In this document: piece by piece, positions 1 to 12,187 of the stretch
Position numbering within the stretch: the first letter of the stretch is position 1
Layout: the number at the start of each line of letters is the position of its first letter
Assembly: GCF_001949145.1 (NCBI RefSeq)
Contig: NW_019091375.1
Location: 1,599,633-1,663,632, forward strand
DNA from: Acanthaster planci
Lineage: Eukaryota; Echinodermata; Asteroidea; Valvatida; Acanthasteridae
Reading direction: 5' to 3'
DNA length: 64,000 bases
Position numbers and translations under genes: made by a program
The notes under the pieces: model-generated
Told to the model about the DNA's origin: nothing
Database searches by the model: none
Seen by the model: only the letters and a program-made list of their open reading frames with translations

Positions 1-767
1 ACTGGAAGCAGACCAGATCTGAAGGCAGCGATATGAAAAGTGAACACTGGACGCTGTTCATATTTCCTAGACGAATGCCGATATTGACTTCACAAAACAG
101 ATGGAGCAAAATCTGGCTCACGTAGAAACATCTTCAACTTTTGCAAATTTGTCAGTGCAATTAATAAAAAATCTGCATTCATGTTCGAAGTCGTTCGCCA
201 AATATGTACTGGCCTTGGAGACATTTGTGTTACCATGGTAATGGGAGGATTGGTTAAATGGGATAACGCAAGGCTGCGTTTTTGTTTTCAGAAGACGGTA
301 CATTTTTCCGAAATGCAGGGCTCGTGAATGTGGAACAGCTCTTAAAGTCAAGGATTTCATGGTCCAGAAATCCCATTTTCAAGGACCAAAATCAAGAAAC
401 ATTGATGGTTTATCAGAGACTTGTATACATATCAACTGTTATAGGACCATTTGATTTGTAAGTACGAAGTCTGGCTCATCGCAGGGCATGGATTCACTAT
501 ACTGACGATGAATTTTTCCCCATCTAAGTGACCTGTGAAAGTAGGCAGTCAATTTATTCTGTTCGACAGTTTTGGAACTCCATGAAAAGTAATAATTTTA
601 TCATTAAACAAGTGAATTCCAAAGATTTTGAAGGACCTCTGACAAAATCCAGAATTTTCAAGGCCTTGAAAAAATATGTTTCACGTTCGAGGACTTTTGA
701 GGACTATATGAGCCCTACAAAGGAATTTTGCTTCCATCACTTTTTTAAGCTCAGAGAAATCTCTCAC
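1..767. other. Left-edge segment, no exon recognised
   Basis: This should be intron or the 3' part of the lamin gene. I looked on the minus strand for the second half of the lamin tail domain (a conserved WAAGAG-like segment and a WG motif) and did not find it. Open stretches here are short and AT-rich and look random. Confidence 0.4.
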
Positions 768-954
768 CGTTATAGTTGAGCCAGCCCTGAAGCGAGTCCG
801 TGGGGGGAAACGATAGACGGCCACCGGATGCCCGCCAATGTTCTGCTGGATCATGTAGCCTCCGATCTCCAGATCGTCTCGTGGTGAAGTGTTGAAGAGA
901 CGGACGAAGCGACCGTCTTCGTTCACCTCCAGGATTTTGATTGCGCCCGTAGAG
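768..954 (-). other. Lamin exon encoding the first half of the lamin tail domain (LTD)
   Basis: This exon starts in phase 2 and ends in phase 0. It encodes the Ig-like LTD core: IKILEVNEDGRFVRLFN, then LEIGGYMIQQ and VYRFPPRTRFRAG. These correspond to the vertebrate lamin pattern of EVDEEGKFVRLRN, GNWQIKRQ and YRFPPKFTLKAG. The strand that should follow (an IWAAGAG-like segment and the WG motif) is not in this exon. I did not find it between 1 and 767, so it is probably on a further exon outside the window. Confidence 0.85.
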
Positions 955-3900
955 CTATTCAATGAAGCATTCAAAATATATATTTGTGGCCCATCATGAC
1001 AAAATGAGAGTAAAGTCACATCCCGCTCCTTCCTATTTTGAGGGTTCTAAGTCATGTTGAAGTGGAGGTCAATTTTGAGTTTTTTAATATTTAGAAAAAG
1101 TGACCCGTCTCCTATTTAATTCCAAATATTTCACAGGATCATATATTTAAAAATATCATTTTCTCAGCAATTTTGATGACAGCATCATTGGTTCCTGGTC
1201 AGAAATGTTGAAACAATGTCGGGAACAAAGACACGAAGCGGCCAGAATAATGTCACATTGTCAACTTATACTTCTACCCTAAGTGTTCTATGTACAAACG
1301 ATAGGGAAGCTTTCTTTCTATCTGCTGAATTAAAAAATACCAATATCTCAATTTTTGAAAATTCCAACTTTCAGGTCATTTGTGGTGACGGGTCACATAG
1401 ACTGTCGAACATGACAAACTGCCAAACAGGGCAGGGTAGCTCAGTTGGATGAGCATTGGTATGACATTCTGGGGGTCGCAGATTCGAATCCTACTCGAGT
1501 CAATTTCCTTGGTCATCTTCATGACACTTTTTGAGTATCTATTCAGTTTCCATACTGGCTTGATTGAAAACTTACCAAAAAGAAATAAAGTTTGGGGAAT
1601 TCGATACGTCCTTTTTTTAAGAGAGGGGGGCAGACAGAGTTGTATTGGAGTCCGTCACAAGTCCCAGCAAGTCCCTGTCCATCACAAGTCCCAGCAAGTC
1701 CCTGTCCATCACAAGTCCCAGCAAGTCCCTGTAAGTCCGTCACAAGTCCCAGCAAGTCCCTGTAAGTCCATCACAAGTCCCTGTCCGTTGTGATGAACTC
1801 AAAGACAACAGTGGGACAGATATTTAACACTGTTTCATGTCAACATGGCCTCTTGATTCATGGTGTTGGTAACGTTAAAGTCCGACGCATTTTACGCAAT
1901 TATGGAAGGAAAGCCAATGCTCCAAAAACTAGTCCTTGTCTCTTTGCACTTGAAGGCCAAAACATTTTGTCTCTTTTTTTTGGCGAGGGTAGCCCCATTT
2001 CTTCCCCCATCATGCTGATGATACGTAACGAAGTCCAGTTCTCCTATAATTTCACGCCAAAAATAACCGTGCCTTTACATTTGAATGTGGATACACGGTA
2101 ATTTGGATTGGGTCAAACAATGTCCCAGACTCGACCGGTTGAGGGCGTGTATATTACCTTGATGTCGCAGTCGTGTAATCGTGGGTGGTGGACGCCAGCC
2201 TCACAGGGGGGCTGGACTTGGGATGAAGGCGGGGGTAGATACTGGCACTCTTCTGGAGGTCCCCAAACATGGAGTCAAAGTAGTCCTTGCCTTGCCCCAT
2301 GGTGGAGACGGGAACGGATGCCGGCCGCCTGGTAGCTAGTAATTAAGAACGAGAAAACCACAGAGTGAAAGCAAAATGTCAGCATTCAGGCTGAATGGGG
2401 TCTGCTCTTTTGACGTCACAGTCGAGTTATCCCCACAACTGGCTGCTAAACATATGGTTGGCCGTCGGTACAAAATTAAAAGAACGAGACAAGAGTATTA
2501 ACCCCTTCGCTCCAGGAGACGGCAAGAGTCGCGGCTTTGTGTGAGGATTAGTGCATACCACACATACAGTCTATTCACCATGCAGCTGCTGGTTCAATGG
2601 GGCCTGCTGCTGGACAAAGCCCTCCATTCAGGGCATACCACAGCCCAGCAGTCACGGTCAAAAGAATTACCGGCGTGAAGGGGTTAACCATCCCACACAG
2701 CTATCAGAATACCAGATATATATATACAAATACTACTACATGAACGCACAATCCTCTTGAAAGTCAAGGGAAGAAATGTCCATTTTTAATCAATTTGAGG
2801 TAAAATCGAAAACCAACCAAAAGATGATATTTACATGTATGTATTTAGCTTTGACCACCCATACAAGTTGTAGACATGCTGAGAGTGGTCTACAGGAATA
2901 TATACTGCTTGCGGACAGTTCGGCCTTCAAAAATGCCAAAACTAGATATTGCAGCAAACTTTTGCATTTACAGCTGAACGCCACAAATACTGATTTCGCT
3001 GGAGTCAGTTGATGACCCTGCTGATGGCCTACTAATGAGACGCCTGGGGTTTATTCAAACAGTGTGCAGTGGGGTTTCCCAATACTTGGACATTTCCCTC
3101 GACTTTCCTCAAGCAGTGTTTCCGAAAACCTCTTTGTTTAAAACTTTAAATTCACTGACTTATTACATACTGGTACCAGTGACGCTGTTGAACCTTTGTA
3201 AAGAATTTCAGTGTCAGAAAGCTTAGTCTGAAAGTGAAAAAGTGTGGCGTCTGGAGATTGGGCACGAAAGCCGAATGTTCCCTAACATGGCGCACTTGAA
3301 CAAATCTCAGAAAACCAAATGTTAACATTAAATAATTTCTTTACAACGGATAAATTCCAATAAATCAGTGTTACCTCCATTCACATACCTGACTTCTGGG
3401 GTGTAAAAAAAAATGGTTTCTAATTTTAGGGCACATTTCAAGAGAGTTCATTTTGCAATTTCAAAAAAAAACAAAGGATACAAAGATAAGCCAAAATAGA
3501 CTTTCACTGGAACTTTGTAGAGGGTATTTAATTTATGAATGGGAATGCTGGGAACTTATTGTGAAGGCTGAGGCAAAAATATGGCACAAGCAAGGCACTT
3601 GAGGCAAAAAAACCCCAAGAAGGCCATGTTTGGGGTCCATGCCAGGGTACAGCAAACACATGTTGTTCTGGTCAAGATGAGGAATTGCACTTTTCTGGGA
3701 CTTGTTAAAGAGTCTCGCAAGGCTTACCTCTTGGACTTAGCTGTGTTACACTCGAAGACAGCCCCGTTGTATTGTCGTATCCTTTCATTGGTGAGGTGGA
3801 CCTCGGAACTGTCGAGCTGCGCGAGGCCATCGCCGGAGTGTTGGAGCGCAGGGCAGCAGGCAGGGATATCGGGCGACGTATGGGGTCGCCGGTGATATTC

Positions 3901-6900
3901 ATTAGTCTAGAATGAAATTCCCATTTGGAAAAACAGATAAGTGAATAACTTGTGTTTTTGTCCAAAAACTGAAGGTGTTGCTCGGAAATAACATGCGTCC
4001 ATTTAAAAGCCTTAAAGCTGCGGCAAATTTCCATCACTCACAGGGCAACTTTCACTGTTAACCACTTGCTGCCGGTGGAATTTAAAGCTGCCTGACGTAA
4101 AACCGTGGTCTTTTCAACAGGGGCCAGATTAGCGTGCAGCGGTATTGTATCGCTCATCACTGGAGCGCTTTCGTCCCCGGTGGTAATCTGCTCACTCTGA
4201 TTGCCACCAACAGTGGTATAATCGTTCAAAAAAATGGCGGGTTTCCTCTTCTTTTGACAACTGAAAAAATATTAGCAATTCCTAGCATCTCCGTCTTTTG
4301 TTCCGAGTACGGTCTTTTGTTATAAAGCCTAGCTCTTTTGTCTGGTTTCGGGCTCCTTGGTTTCCTGTATAAAGCCTATATGCCCAAAACCGGGCTACAG
4401 GCAGCATTTGGTTAAAAAAACAGCCTTGCATTGTTCTCTTTTATTTTCTGGTAGCAGGGAAGGCGACATTATCTACCTAACCTTTCAACACTGCGGGTGG
4501 CCATTCCACTCTCCTTAACCACTTGATGCCGGATGACGAGTAAACACACATACTTTTCTTTATCTGTTCCACGGAGGACGTGTACATTTATATAAAAATT
4601 CTTTTACCATTGCCACGGTAACGTATTAATGCGTCCTGCTTGGTTGGGTCAAAGAACAATCGCAAGGTTGAAGAATTTGTGGGTAAAAAACCCACCCCAT
4701 GCAGCTTTTTGTGTACGAAATCTGAAATGTATTTTCCAGATCTGCCAATTAAGGGGTATTGGTCACTCACGCCAAGTTTCAGCATTTACAGCCAACTTCA
4801 AAGAATCAGGTTTTGCACTAACTAGGTCGTTAGCGCACCAATTTTAAGTAAGTAAAACTGGAAAATGTCGTTTTTACAACTGCACAAAATTAAATACATT
4901 ATTGTAGATATTAACTTCACCAAGTTGACCAAAGGCATACCCCACACGATGTTCAGACGAGCGATGGTAATTGTTCTTAATTGGTCTGGCACTTAACAGT
5001 ATAAACAAAATCCCTCTCGGTCAGTACAGTTGCTGATAATGGAGATGCTCAAAAGCCTAGTATCACCTGGCTAAAATCGCGAGTTCAGTCGGCTGAACTC
5101 AGGTTTTCTGGTAAATGATAAATTGTGGCACACCTGGCCACAATTGATTGATTCAGAAACAATGTAATTATATTTCTAACCATTCACCCAGTAAGCAATG
5201 CCAATTTTTACATGGAAGCCTCAAAAATTCACTTGGTGCTTAAGCCCCTTACTTTCGCTCCTCATCCTCGACTAACGTTCTCAGCGCTTCAATCTCCGCC
5301 CGGATCGGTTGCTTGGCGTCTGTTGCCAAGGTGATCTCCCGCATCTTCTGCACCAGGCTGTCTTGCATGTCGCAGAGTTTGCCCTCCAGGGCCCGGATGT
5401 GGGCGGCCGACCCCTCCCTCTCTTGGGTCATCCGGTCCGTCAGGTTGCGGTTCTGCTGCTCAGTAGATACGAGCTAAAAACAAAAAGGAAATCAAATTTC
5501 ACTCAGGCAAACTAAATCGCACCAAATGAATTAAAGCTGGATTGAATTGAGCTGAATTCGACTGAATCTGCCAATGTGTGAATTTTGTCCAATGTCATGA
5601 CCATGCATTTGTTTCTATTTATATCCTATTCTATTTATATCTGATCATCCAAGAGCGCATTTAGCATGAATCACAGGATGCCAATGAGTGAAGAAGACAA
5701 TAAAGAAATGTTCAGTTTTAGAGGTGGGAGGAAAACCCCACTTAAATGTTTCAGGGAAAACCCATGGACTCAGGTAGGGACTGAAAACCCAATCCACTTG
5801 TAGACTGAGCTGGATTCGACCCCGGGCCCCCGGCGGCAGCAATTTTCAGGTTCCCTGAATACGTTAACTTTAAATTGACACATGCTAAATGTATTCATAC
5901 AGGCCGGTACAAATGCAAGAGTGGATTATCAATGACCACGAAAACAAACCTCAAGTCTCACTGAATTGAAACAACACAGATATATTTATAATGGCTCTGT
6001 CTATGCGCCTATTAAGTTTCGTAAAGATTGGCCTTAGGACAGTAGAGTTCTTTGGGTGGGGCCTGTGCCCAATTGGAAATTAAATTAACGTGGTGTTATC
6101 ATCGGCCTGACCGGAATACCATGCTCAAAGTTGGTGACAAGTCCTTTCCAGCCCTGGCTCATATCTCACCTTGGTTTGCAGCGAATGTATCTGGTTCTTG
6201 AGGTCTTCAATCTGGCCAGCGAGCTGCTTGTTGCTCGATGACAATCTGTCAATGTTGTTGGCATCCCGGCTCATCTGATCCTGCAATTCTTGCAACTGAA
6301 AACCACCAAAAAAAATGCAGAAACTTGCGACACTTTGAAAACATTCCAGATAATTTTCACAACCCCACTCCACCGTTTTGCTTTTAATAGATGTAATATC
6401 CATGACCAAGTAGCCACCAGGTCCATTATTTTGCCACCATTCTGATTTGACAATGGGTGGCAAAATGACGGACCTAGTGACTACACGATCACAGGTGCTA
6501 TTTGTTATGCCTCAGTATACTGGCCAAGAGATCAAGCGACCGGTTGATAAAAACATATATTACCCTCATTCTTGACTGCTGTGATGTGAGACATGATGTT
6601 TGAACACCCTCAGGGAAACATTGGACCGTCACCTTCACCTCGGGTGCAATGACTCTTTTCAGCATTAAATAATCACATCCCAGATCAGAACAGTCAATAA
6701 GTGAGTGATTCGTTTCACATCATACCATCGAGAGGTTGCCATTTTCAGCAATGTATTGTGGGGAAATGGTTGACAAATTATATCCACATGCTGTTTAAGG
6801 GGGGGATCCGGAACTTGAATTATTCCCGATGTTTGCTTGTCAGGAAAGAAGATTTGTGAGTTTACTTCAAGTAATAGTCTCAAGTAATCCCGATTCTTTC

Positions 6901-9900
6901 TGTTGCTTGTCCTCCGTCAAAATTTCCCCAAGTTCTCTACTGACATTGCGGCGACACAAACTGCAGCAAGGCGACCAAGCATTTGTGGATCATAAACTTG
7001 AAAAATGGCCCGTCCCGGGCAACCCCTTGGTGGCGCACTGTATTGTGAATGGCACCTATAGCGTAAATCGACAACCATACCTGGAAGTCATTACTGCGGC
7101 GCCACAATGCTCTAGGACAGGTGGTATGTGCGCATTACGTGCCTCTTGGACCAATAGGGTGTTGTGATTTGCAGAAAGGTTGCGCGTATCAAGCTGAAGA
7201 ATGTGCGTGTGAGTGCAATGCCACCGCAGTTAGGGCGTCTAATCGGGTTGATCTCTTGTTAGACATAATGAAAATTGATTTAAGTGCAGACATCAGTCAG
7301 TTACTCACATTTTTCTGGTAAGCGGCTTCGGATTCCTCCTTGTACTTGAGGAGTTCGGCGGTGGCCGCGTCGCGGACCTTCTGCAGCGCCTCGTGCAGCG
7401 AGTTGTCCGGCTTGCTCAGCTCGCGAATCTTGGCCTCCAGCTGCAAGATGTGGTTGGCCTTCTCGTCCAGTCGATTCCTGCTCTCGCTCAATTCCTGGAA
7501 TTGGACAGAGAACGAGGACAGTAAATACCTTCTGCCGGTCATTTTACTGTTAACAGATCCACTTACATCTCAATACACCTGCATCTCTTTTTCCTGGAAA
7601 GAGCTGAAGAAATAAATCACTCTGCATCAGAGAATGTGTATAAAACACGATCTGGTTGTCTGCATCGTCGTGGCTGATGGCTAAAACGTCAAGCATGCCT
7701 CTATTCCCAAATAGTCGGCGAAGACGGAAAATGTGCTGATCTTTATCTCCGCCACTATCCACGGCCTGATAGGAAAAATCGCTCTGGTGGTGGCACCCCA
7801 GAGTGATGAAAACTGTGAAGTTTCGGTAAGATCTACTTTGTATAAACACGGCTTGAGAACGATTCTTGCAAATTAGTGTTTGCGGTGTTTTGCTGTGTGT
7901 CAGAGCTTTCTCTTGCCTTTTTCATTAATACAGGAAATACGTAATTAAAACTCAGTAAATTCTTTGTGGCGTGAAGGACCCAAAATGCTTCACGTTTAGA
8001 CCATCTCAAGGCAAGTTTGATCAGTGGCCAGTACTCAGTAAATTTTGCCCGGTACCCAGGATCTGCATTTTGTGCACAGAAAATTGTCAGGGCAAGTCAA
8101 CAAATTGTCAGCAAACCGTCGACTGCCGACTGAACTTAAATCGTAAAACTGACCTGGGCGTGCAGCTGGTCTTGGAAGTCAATCTTGTTCCTGAGGGACT
8201 TTTGGACATCCTGAGCTTCGAGTCTCATGGCCGTTTCCTGGTCCAGCCTTGGGGGAGGGGTGGAGATAGAGAACGGAGGGGGGGGGGCAAAAATTTGGTT
8301 ATTATGTATTGACAGTTTGGTGCACATAAGTTTTCCAGATATTTCAGTTAGAATGGAGCAATTCCCTCCCCCCNNNNNNNNNNNNNNNNNNNNNNNNNNN
8401 NNNNNNNNNNNNNNNNNNNNNNNNNNNNNNNNNNNNNNNNNNNNNNNNNNNNNNNNNNNNNNNNNATTTCACCCCCTCCAGAGCCCAATTCCCCCCTCTA
8501 GGAGCCCAATTTTCCCCTCCAGGAGCCCAATTTCACCCCCTCCAAAGCCCAATTCCCTCCAACCCAAAAGAGGTTTCTGGTCCATTTCAATTATCTTCTT
8601 TCCCACAATGCATGGAAAGACCCAACCTCACCCCTCAGAAAGGATATAAAAGATAATATGGAAAAACATCCACATTTTTGGCCTCCCAAAACAGTAAAGT
8701 TTGGCCCCCCATAAAAACCCTCAATTGTGGCCCCGCAAACTCTCTTTTCTGGATCTGTCCGTGCTCTCAGGTAAGTTTCCTGGGCAAAGCCAAAGCAAAA
8801 TCTTCTGTCAACAAGACTTCCTCGTGCCCCATAGGGCTCTGTGTACTCTACAATGAGTCAGGAGGTTTCAGGAATCATACGCTTGATGTTCAGGGGAAGT
8901 AAGTTTATACTCCTCATAATGATTAAGTTTGACAGAATACCCAAGCACAGTACCTCCTCTGCAGGTCAGCCGAGTGGTGCTGCAAGGCGGCGTGATCATC
9001 CTCGATGTCTCTCAGCTTCCGGGTCAGGTCTTCACCCTTGGCCCTTGCCTGCTGGAGGTCACCGTCCTTTTGGCTGCAGAGCCTCTGCAGGGCCGCGATT
9101 TCGTCGGCCAGGGCTCGGCTCCGCTGGTTCTCCACAGATAACCTGACAAAAAAGGCACATGAAACATGTCTTCCATCTGTGTACACTGTATCAAGCCAGC
9201 ACTCAGTTAGTGGGGTCTATAATTTCCTTAATGTGAAAGAACCGAAAAAATTGGGATGGGATACGTGTCCGTCAAATGTCGCTCTCCCACTAGCGCTGCA
9301 GCCAATTTTAAACTCCTTGGTGGAGAGAGGCAAACGGGGGTATGATGTCTTGCCCATGGACAATAAATGAAAGGCTTTGAATTAATGAGAGAATGTGAAA
9401 ACTTAAAATGCCCCTTTGACAGGCTCAACACACGGTATAAATTTCATTGATGTTACGTTTCATACAAATGCTACAATTAAGTTCTAAATCCATATCAAAA
9501 TTCCTCTGACAATTGAGAGAGAATGCCATCTTGAAGTTTGGGTCATGATTGCCTGCTCAAATTGTCTGCCATGTTTGATCCTAGATATGTGTATGGAACA
9601 TCTCGAAGAGCGAAGGAGGGAGGCTTAGAGTGGCATTGTGAACATGGACGGTGGATGGCACATACACAACGGCATAAGCTTACAAAATAAAATGACTTTT
9701 CCGAACTCTCACAGTTTTGTTTAAAAATATCAATGACAAGGGGAAAAGTACTCAATAATTACTTGACTGAGTACTTTTTACCTCATGTCTGTGGCCTTGG
9801 TCTTTGCTCGGACCTAACCAATTCAATACTTTGGAAGTAAAACAGCACTCAGTGGGTACTTGACTACATCATTTGAAAGTGAATGTGGAATTTGGATGAA

Positions 9901-11164
9901 ATTGAAAATGCAGCTGATGCTGTGAGGTTGATAACGTCTCGGATACCGTTGCTGGGTAGCACAGCGCCCTCTACTGTTTCATGCATGGACTGGACACTTG
10001 CCTGTCTTGAAGGTCATTGGCCAGCTGTTTGTTGCGGTGTGCCTGGACCTCGGCTTGGCTCCTCCCGGCCATTTCGTCTTCGACCTTCCGCCGCTCGTTG
10101 GCCAACTCCTTCTCGTAGAGGCCTTTGATGGCCGACACCTCATCCTCCAAGACGCGCATGGCGTTCAGAAGTGCCGAAGAATCAATCTGGATGAAAATTT
10201 TTTTAAAAATGTTTTTACCTGTCGAAAGTCAATTCACTTGGGTTTTTTTTCCGGCTGAAAATCAGTGATGTTTGGACTTCAGTCCACCTTCTTGGGAAGG
10301 GCGGATCCTATAACAAATTTTTTTGGGGCAATGCAATGCCCTTCCCTGCGTGGCTTTTGCCGCAGCAGTGCACCACCAAGAGGTTTCCCAATGCATTATG
10401 AGATAAATGTGACCCACTCTGTAAAAATGAGTCACAAGTCTCCATAGCTATTTTTGAGTTTTACTTTGTATTAGATTGAAGAATTTGAGCTCTTCCTTTG
10501 ACGTGTCACCCAGTTTGGTATGATGAAAATGGACGTTGTGTAGAAGTTAAAATGTTCAGGAATCCTATCGCTTAAACATAGTGCAAGATTCTTTCAAAGG
10601 CCTTTAACTCAAAAGAGGCTCCGGAGACGTGTGACTCACTTTCACAGAGCAAGGAACAACTAGTTGACAAAATCTCATTCGCTAATTGCGCTGTGCATGG
10701 AAAACTTGAATTTTTTCCAAATGTTTACTTTGATTGAAAATTTGAAACTGCTTATTTTGAAGGTGTTTAGGCCGGCCAGCCAGCCAGCAAGCCAGCCAAT
10801 ATCCCCAAGTCACATACGAAGTGTACTTAATCACAGCAGCATGTTGAACGTAAACTTGAAAAGTGGCCTGCCTGCAGCAAACTCTTGGTGGCACGCTGTA
10901 TTGTGAATCGCCCCTATTGCGCCAGAAGTATTTTGCGGGTCTCTTGAATAGAGCTGTAATACATGTAACATGTACATGGATGGAAGTGATCAAGTGTAGC
11001 CAGACACTATACTAAGCCGACATCCTCTGACTCACGTTGTTGGCTTCTTCTCGCATCTTGCGGACTTTGCCGATGTAGTTCTGCACCCTGTCGTTCAGGT
11101 GCTGCAGCTCTGCCTTCTCCTGCTGGCGCGTCATCGGCGCCGGCGGGAATACGTGGGCGCTCAT
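768..11164 (-). CDS. Divergent nuclear lamin, 11 coding exons, 3' end off the window
   Basis: Intermediate-filament protein of the lamin type, expected to polymerise under the inner nuclear membrane. Coding exons in order on the minus strand: 11164-11036, 10186-10002, 9142-8954, 8247-8154, 7494-7309, 6295-6170, 5473-5253, 4260-4042, 3906-3728, 2335-2158, 954-768. They join in one frame for 631 codons without a stop. Residues 1-15 are a very short head; the rod runs from about 16 (motif LNDRVQNYIGKVR, as in lamin coil 1A) to about 376 (EIEALRTLVEDEER). The rod is lamin-length, about 360 residues. A nuclear signal, QKKRKP, follows directly at about 379-384. A Ser/Thr/Pro-rich linker of about 190 residues leads to the lamin tail domain (LTD) at about 570. 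The rest of the LTD and any CaaX box lie beyond position 1. The head lacks an obvious SPTR-type CDK site, and the helix-termination motif is degenerate. Family assignment is strong; orthology to a particular lamin is not established. Confidence 0.87.
1432..1506 (+). repeat. tRNA-like SINE head with A and B boxes
   Basis: The segment contains GGTAGCTCAGTTGGATGAGC (A-box type) and GATTCGAATCC (B-box type) at tRNA spacing. The flanks do not pair as a 7-bp acceptor stem and the T stem is broken. I therefore read it as the tRNA-derived head of a SINE in a lamin intron, not as a working tRNA gene. Confidence 0.5.
1653..1790 (+). repeat. Minisatellite, 27-bp unit
   Basis: About four and a half tandem copies of a unit reading CACAAGTCCCAGCAAGTCCC plus TGTCCAT. 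The first copies are nearly identical at a 27-bp period (nine codons in any frame); the last copies carry a TGTAAGTCC variant. It lies in the lamin intron between the exons at 954 and 2158. Confidence 0.85.
2502..2683. mobile_element. piggyBac-type MITE with TTAA target duplication
   Basis: The element is flanked on both sides by TTAA (2498-2501 and 2684-2687). Ends are CCCCTTCGCTCC and, read inward from the right, CCCCTTCACGCC. TTAA duplication plus CCC-initial inverted repeats is the signature of the piggyBac superfamily. At 182 bp with no coding capacity it is non-autonomous. It sits in the lamin intron between the exons at 2335 and 3728. Confidence 0.65.
4042..4260 (-). other. Lamin exon with the nuclear localisation signal
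   Basis: The exon begins by completing an Asn codon and then reads CQKKRKPAIFLNDY. The KKRK cluster immediately after the rod is the classical lamin NLS position and argues against a cytoplasmic intermediate filament. The remainder is polar and Thr/Ser-rich with no recognised domain. The exon ends in phase 2 at a GTGAGT donor, matching the phase of the next exon (3906-3728). That exon is also open in a second frame, but phase continuity selects the Ser/Arg/Pro-rich reading. Confidence 0.8.
5690..5840 (-). repeat. SINE family A copy, inverted
   Basis: On the minus strand it carries a B-box-like GGGGTCGAATCC, then a segment ending in GGTTTTCCTCCCACCTCTAA. The same core occurs at 15.05, 28.84, 33.47 and (inverted) 38.29 kb. 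Located in a lamin intron. Confidence 0.7.
7093..7230. mobile_element. 138-bp MITE, ACTGCGGTGGC inverted ends (copy 1)
   Basis: It begins ACTGCGGCGCC and ends GCCACCGCAGT. A second copy of the same length lies in inverted orientation at 32249-32386, with matching interior (GGACAGGTGGTA, GACCAATAGG, GTGATTTGC, AGCTGAAGAA). Non-coding. It sits in the lamin intron upstream of the exon ending at 7309. Confidence 0.75.
8340..8575. repeat. C-rich minisatellite interrupted by an assembly gap
   Basis: Ninety-two N fill 8374-8465. Both sides are built from a roughly 19-bp C-rich unit related to CCCCTCCAGGAGCCCAATTT. The gap is therefore most simply a collapsed or unsequenced tandem repeat in the lamin intron just upstream of the exon 8154-8247. 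No exon is expected inside it, because the neighbouring exons join in phase. Confidence 0.8.
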
Positions 11165-11761
11165 CTCGAAAAGCTGGAGTAAAAAGTGGAACGATGAACC
11201 AGGTCAGAAAAATGAACCAAGTGTTGCTGAATTGATTTGAATAATTGAATATTTAAATATCTGACCGTCCATGCAATCATGTATTTGATGGTACAAAACT
11301 CTCGCAAAAGAAGAAAAGAAACAGATTTTTTACAAGTAAAAAATAAGAAAACCTTGAAGGAAAAGTAACGTTGGTCTTTTTAGTGGGCATATGCATTGAA
11401 CTGCCTTCACATTTTCTCTTTACACCTTGAAATATACTGTGAGCTTTAGAATGTAATTTTCTGACAGACTAATTAATCTGTTTGGCTTCTTAAAGTTCAT
11501 TCATTTTCACCTGTGAATAAAAATACAAAGTGAGAAAATACTGCTTTCAGGTTTGCTGGAGGGAAAATTCTGTGGCATCTGCATATGGAATTCTTGATTG
11601 TGTGGAACGTATACATGGTCACAAATTTTGAACAAAATACAATACAAATGCAATTACATTTACATATAAATCAGTTTTGGTAGTTTTACTTTCATTAGAC
11701 ATACTGAAAATAAATTAGGGAGGCAGGTATCCAGCCAATTAAAATTTTGCTATTTTTTTTA

Positions 11762-11945
11762 AGACTCGAGTCTTTTAAGCTTGTACTCGAGTCAAGTCTC
11801 CATGAGAGATTCAAGTCATGTCATTTGGTCGCAGAGACTCAAGTCGAGCATGTCGAGTCATTTACCCATCGGGACTCAAGTTGAGCTGCCAAAAATTGGG
11901 ACTCGAGACGAGTCATTAACTCAAGTCGTTACACTCTGCTTACAG
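11762..11945. repeat. GACTCGAGTC-rich repeat (copy 1)
   Basis: The stretch is dense in GAGTC and GACTC words (for example ACTCGAGTC, CAAGTCGAGC, GGGACTCGAGACGAGTC) and so is self-complementary throughout. The same vocabulary, including CATCGGGACTC against CGTCGGGACTC and CAAAAATTG, recurs at 56190-56600. Located in the first intron of the lamin gene. Confidence 0.7.
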
Positions 11946-12099
11946 ATACATGTAGCCATGTACAAACTCCCATAAACACATTTTGGCAGTTCTGATTGTG
12001 GCAGCTAGCTTACTCTGCCATTTCAGCTATTTGTGCAACAAAATTTCATACAAGGCTTGCCTTCTTAGTACACTGGCTGTAACTTGGTTTGTATAAACC

Positions 12100-12187
12100 T
12101 AGCCCCACTAGTGTGGCACGGACTCTCACTCCCGATCCATCCTTATAGGATAAATCGGGAGTGATCCGTGCCACACTAGTGGGGTTA
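12100..12187. mobile_element. 88-bp foldback element with 9-bp target duplication
   Basis: The arms start TAGCCCCACTAGTGTGGCAC and, from the other end, TAACCCCACTAGTGTGGCAC. A second paired block (CACTCCCGAT with ATCGGGAGTG) closes a long hairpin. The direct repeat GTATAAACC flanks it exactly (12091-12099 and 12188-12196). A 9-bp duplication is typical of Mutator-like elements, but the short ends prevent a firm class call. Confidence 0.8.

Noticed and set aside
1432-1506. Functional tRNA gene
   Set aside because: A and B boxes are present but no acceptor stem pairs and the T stem is broken.
3728-3906. Second open frame through lamin exon 9 (containing EVHLTNERIRQYNGAVFEC)
   Set aside because: It looks protein-like, but only the other frame matches the incoming phase from the NLS exon and the outgoing phase to the exon at 2335.
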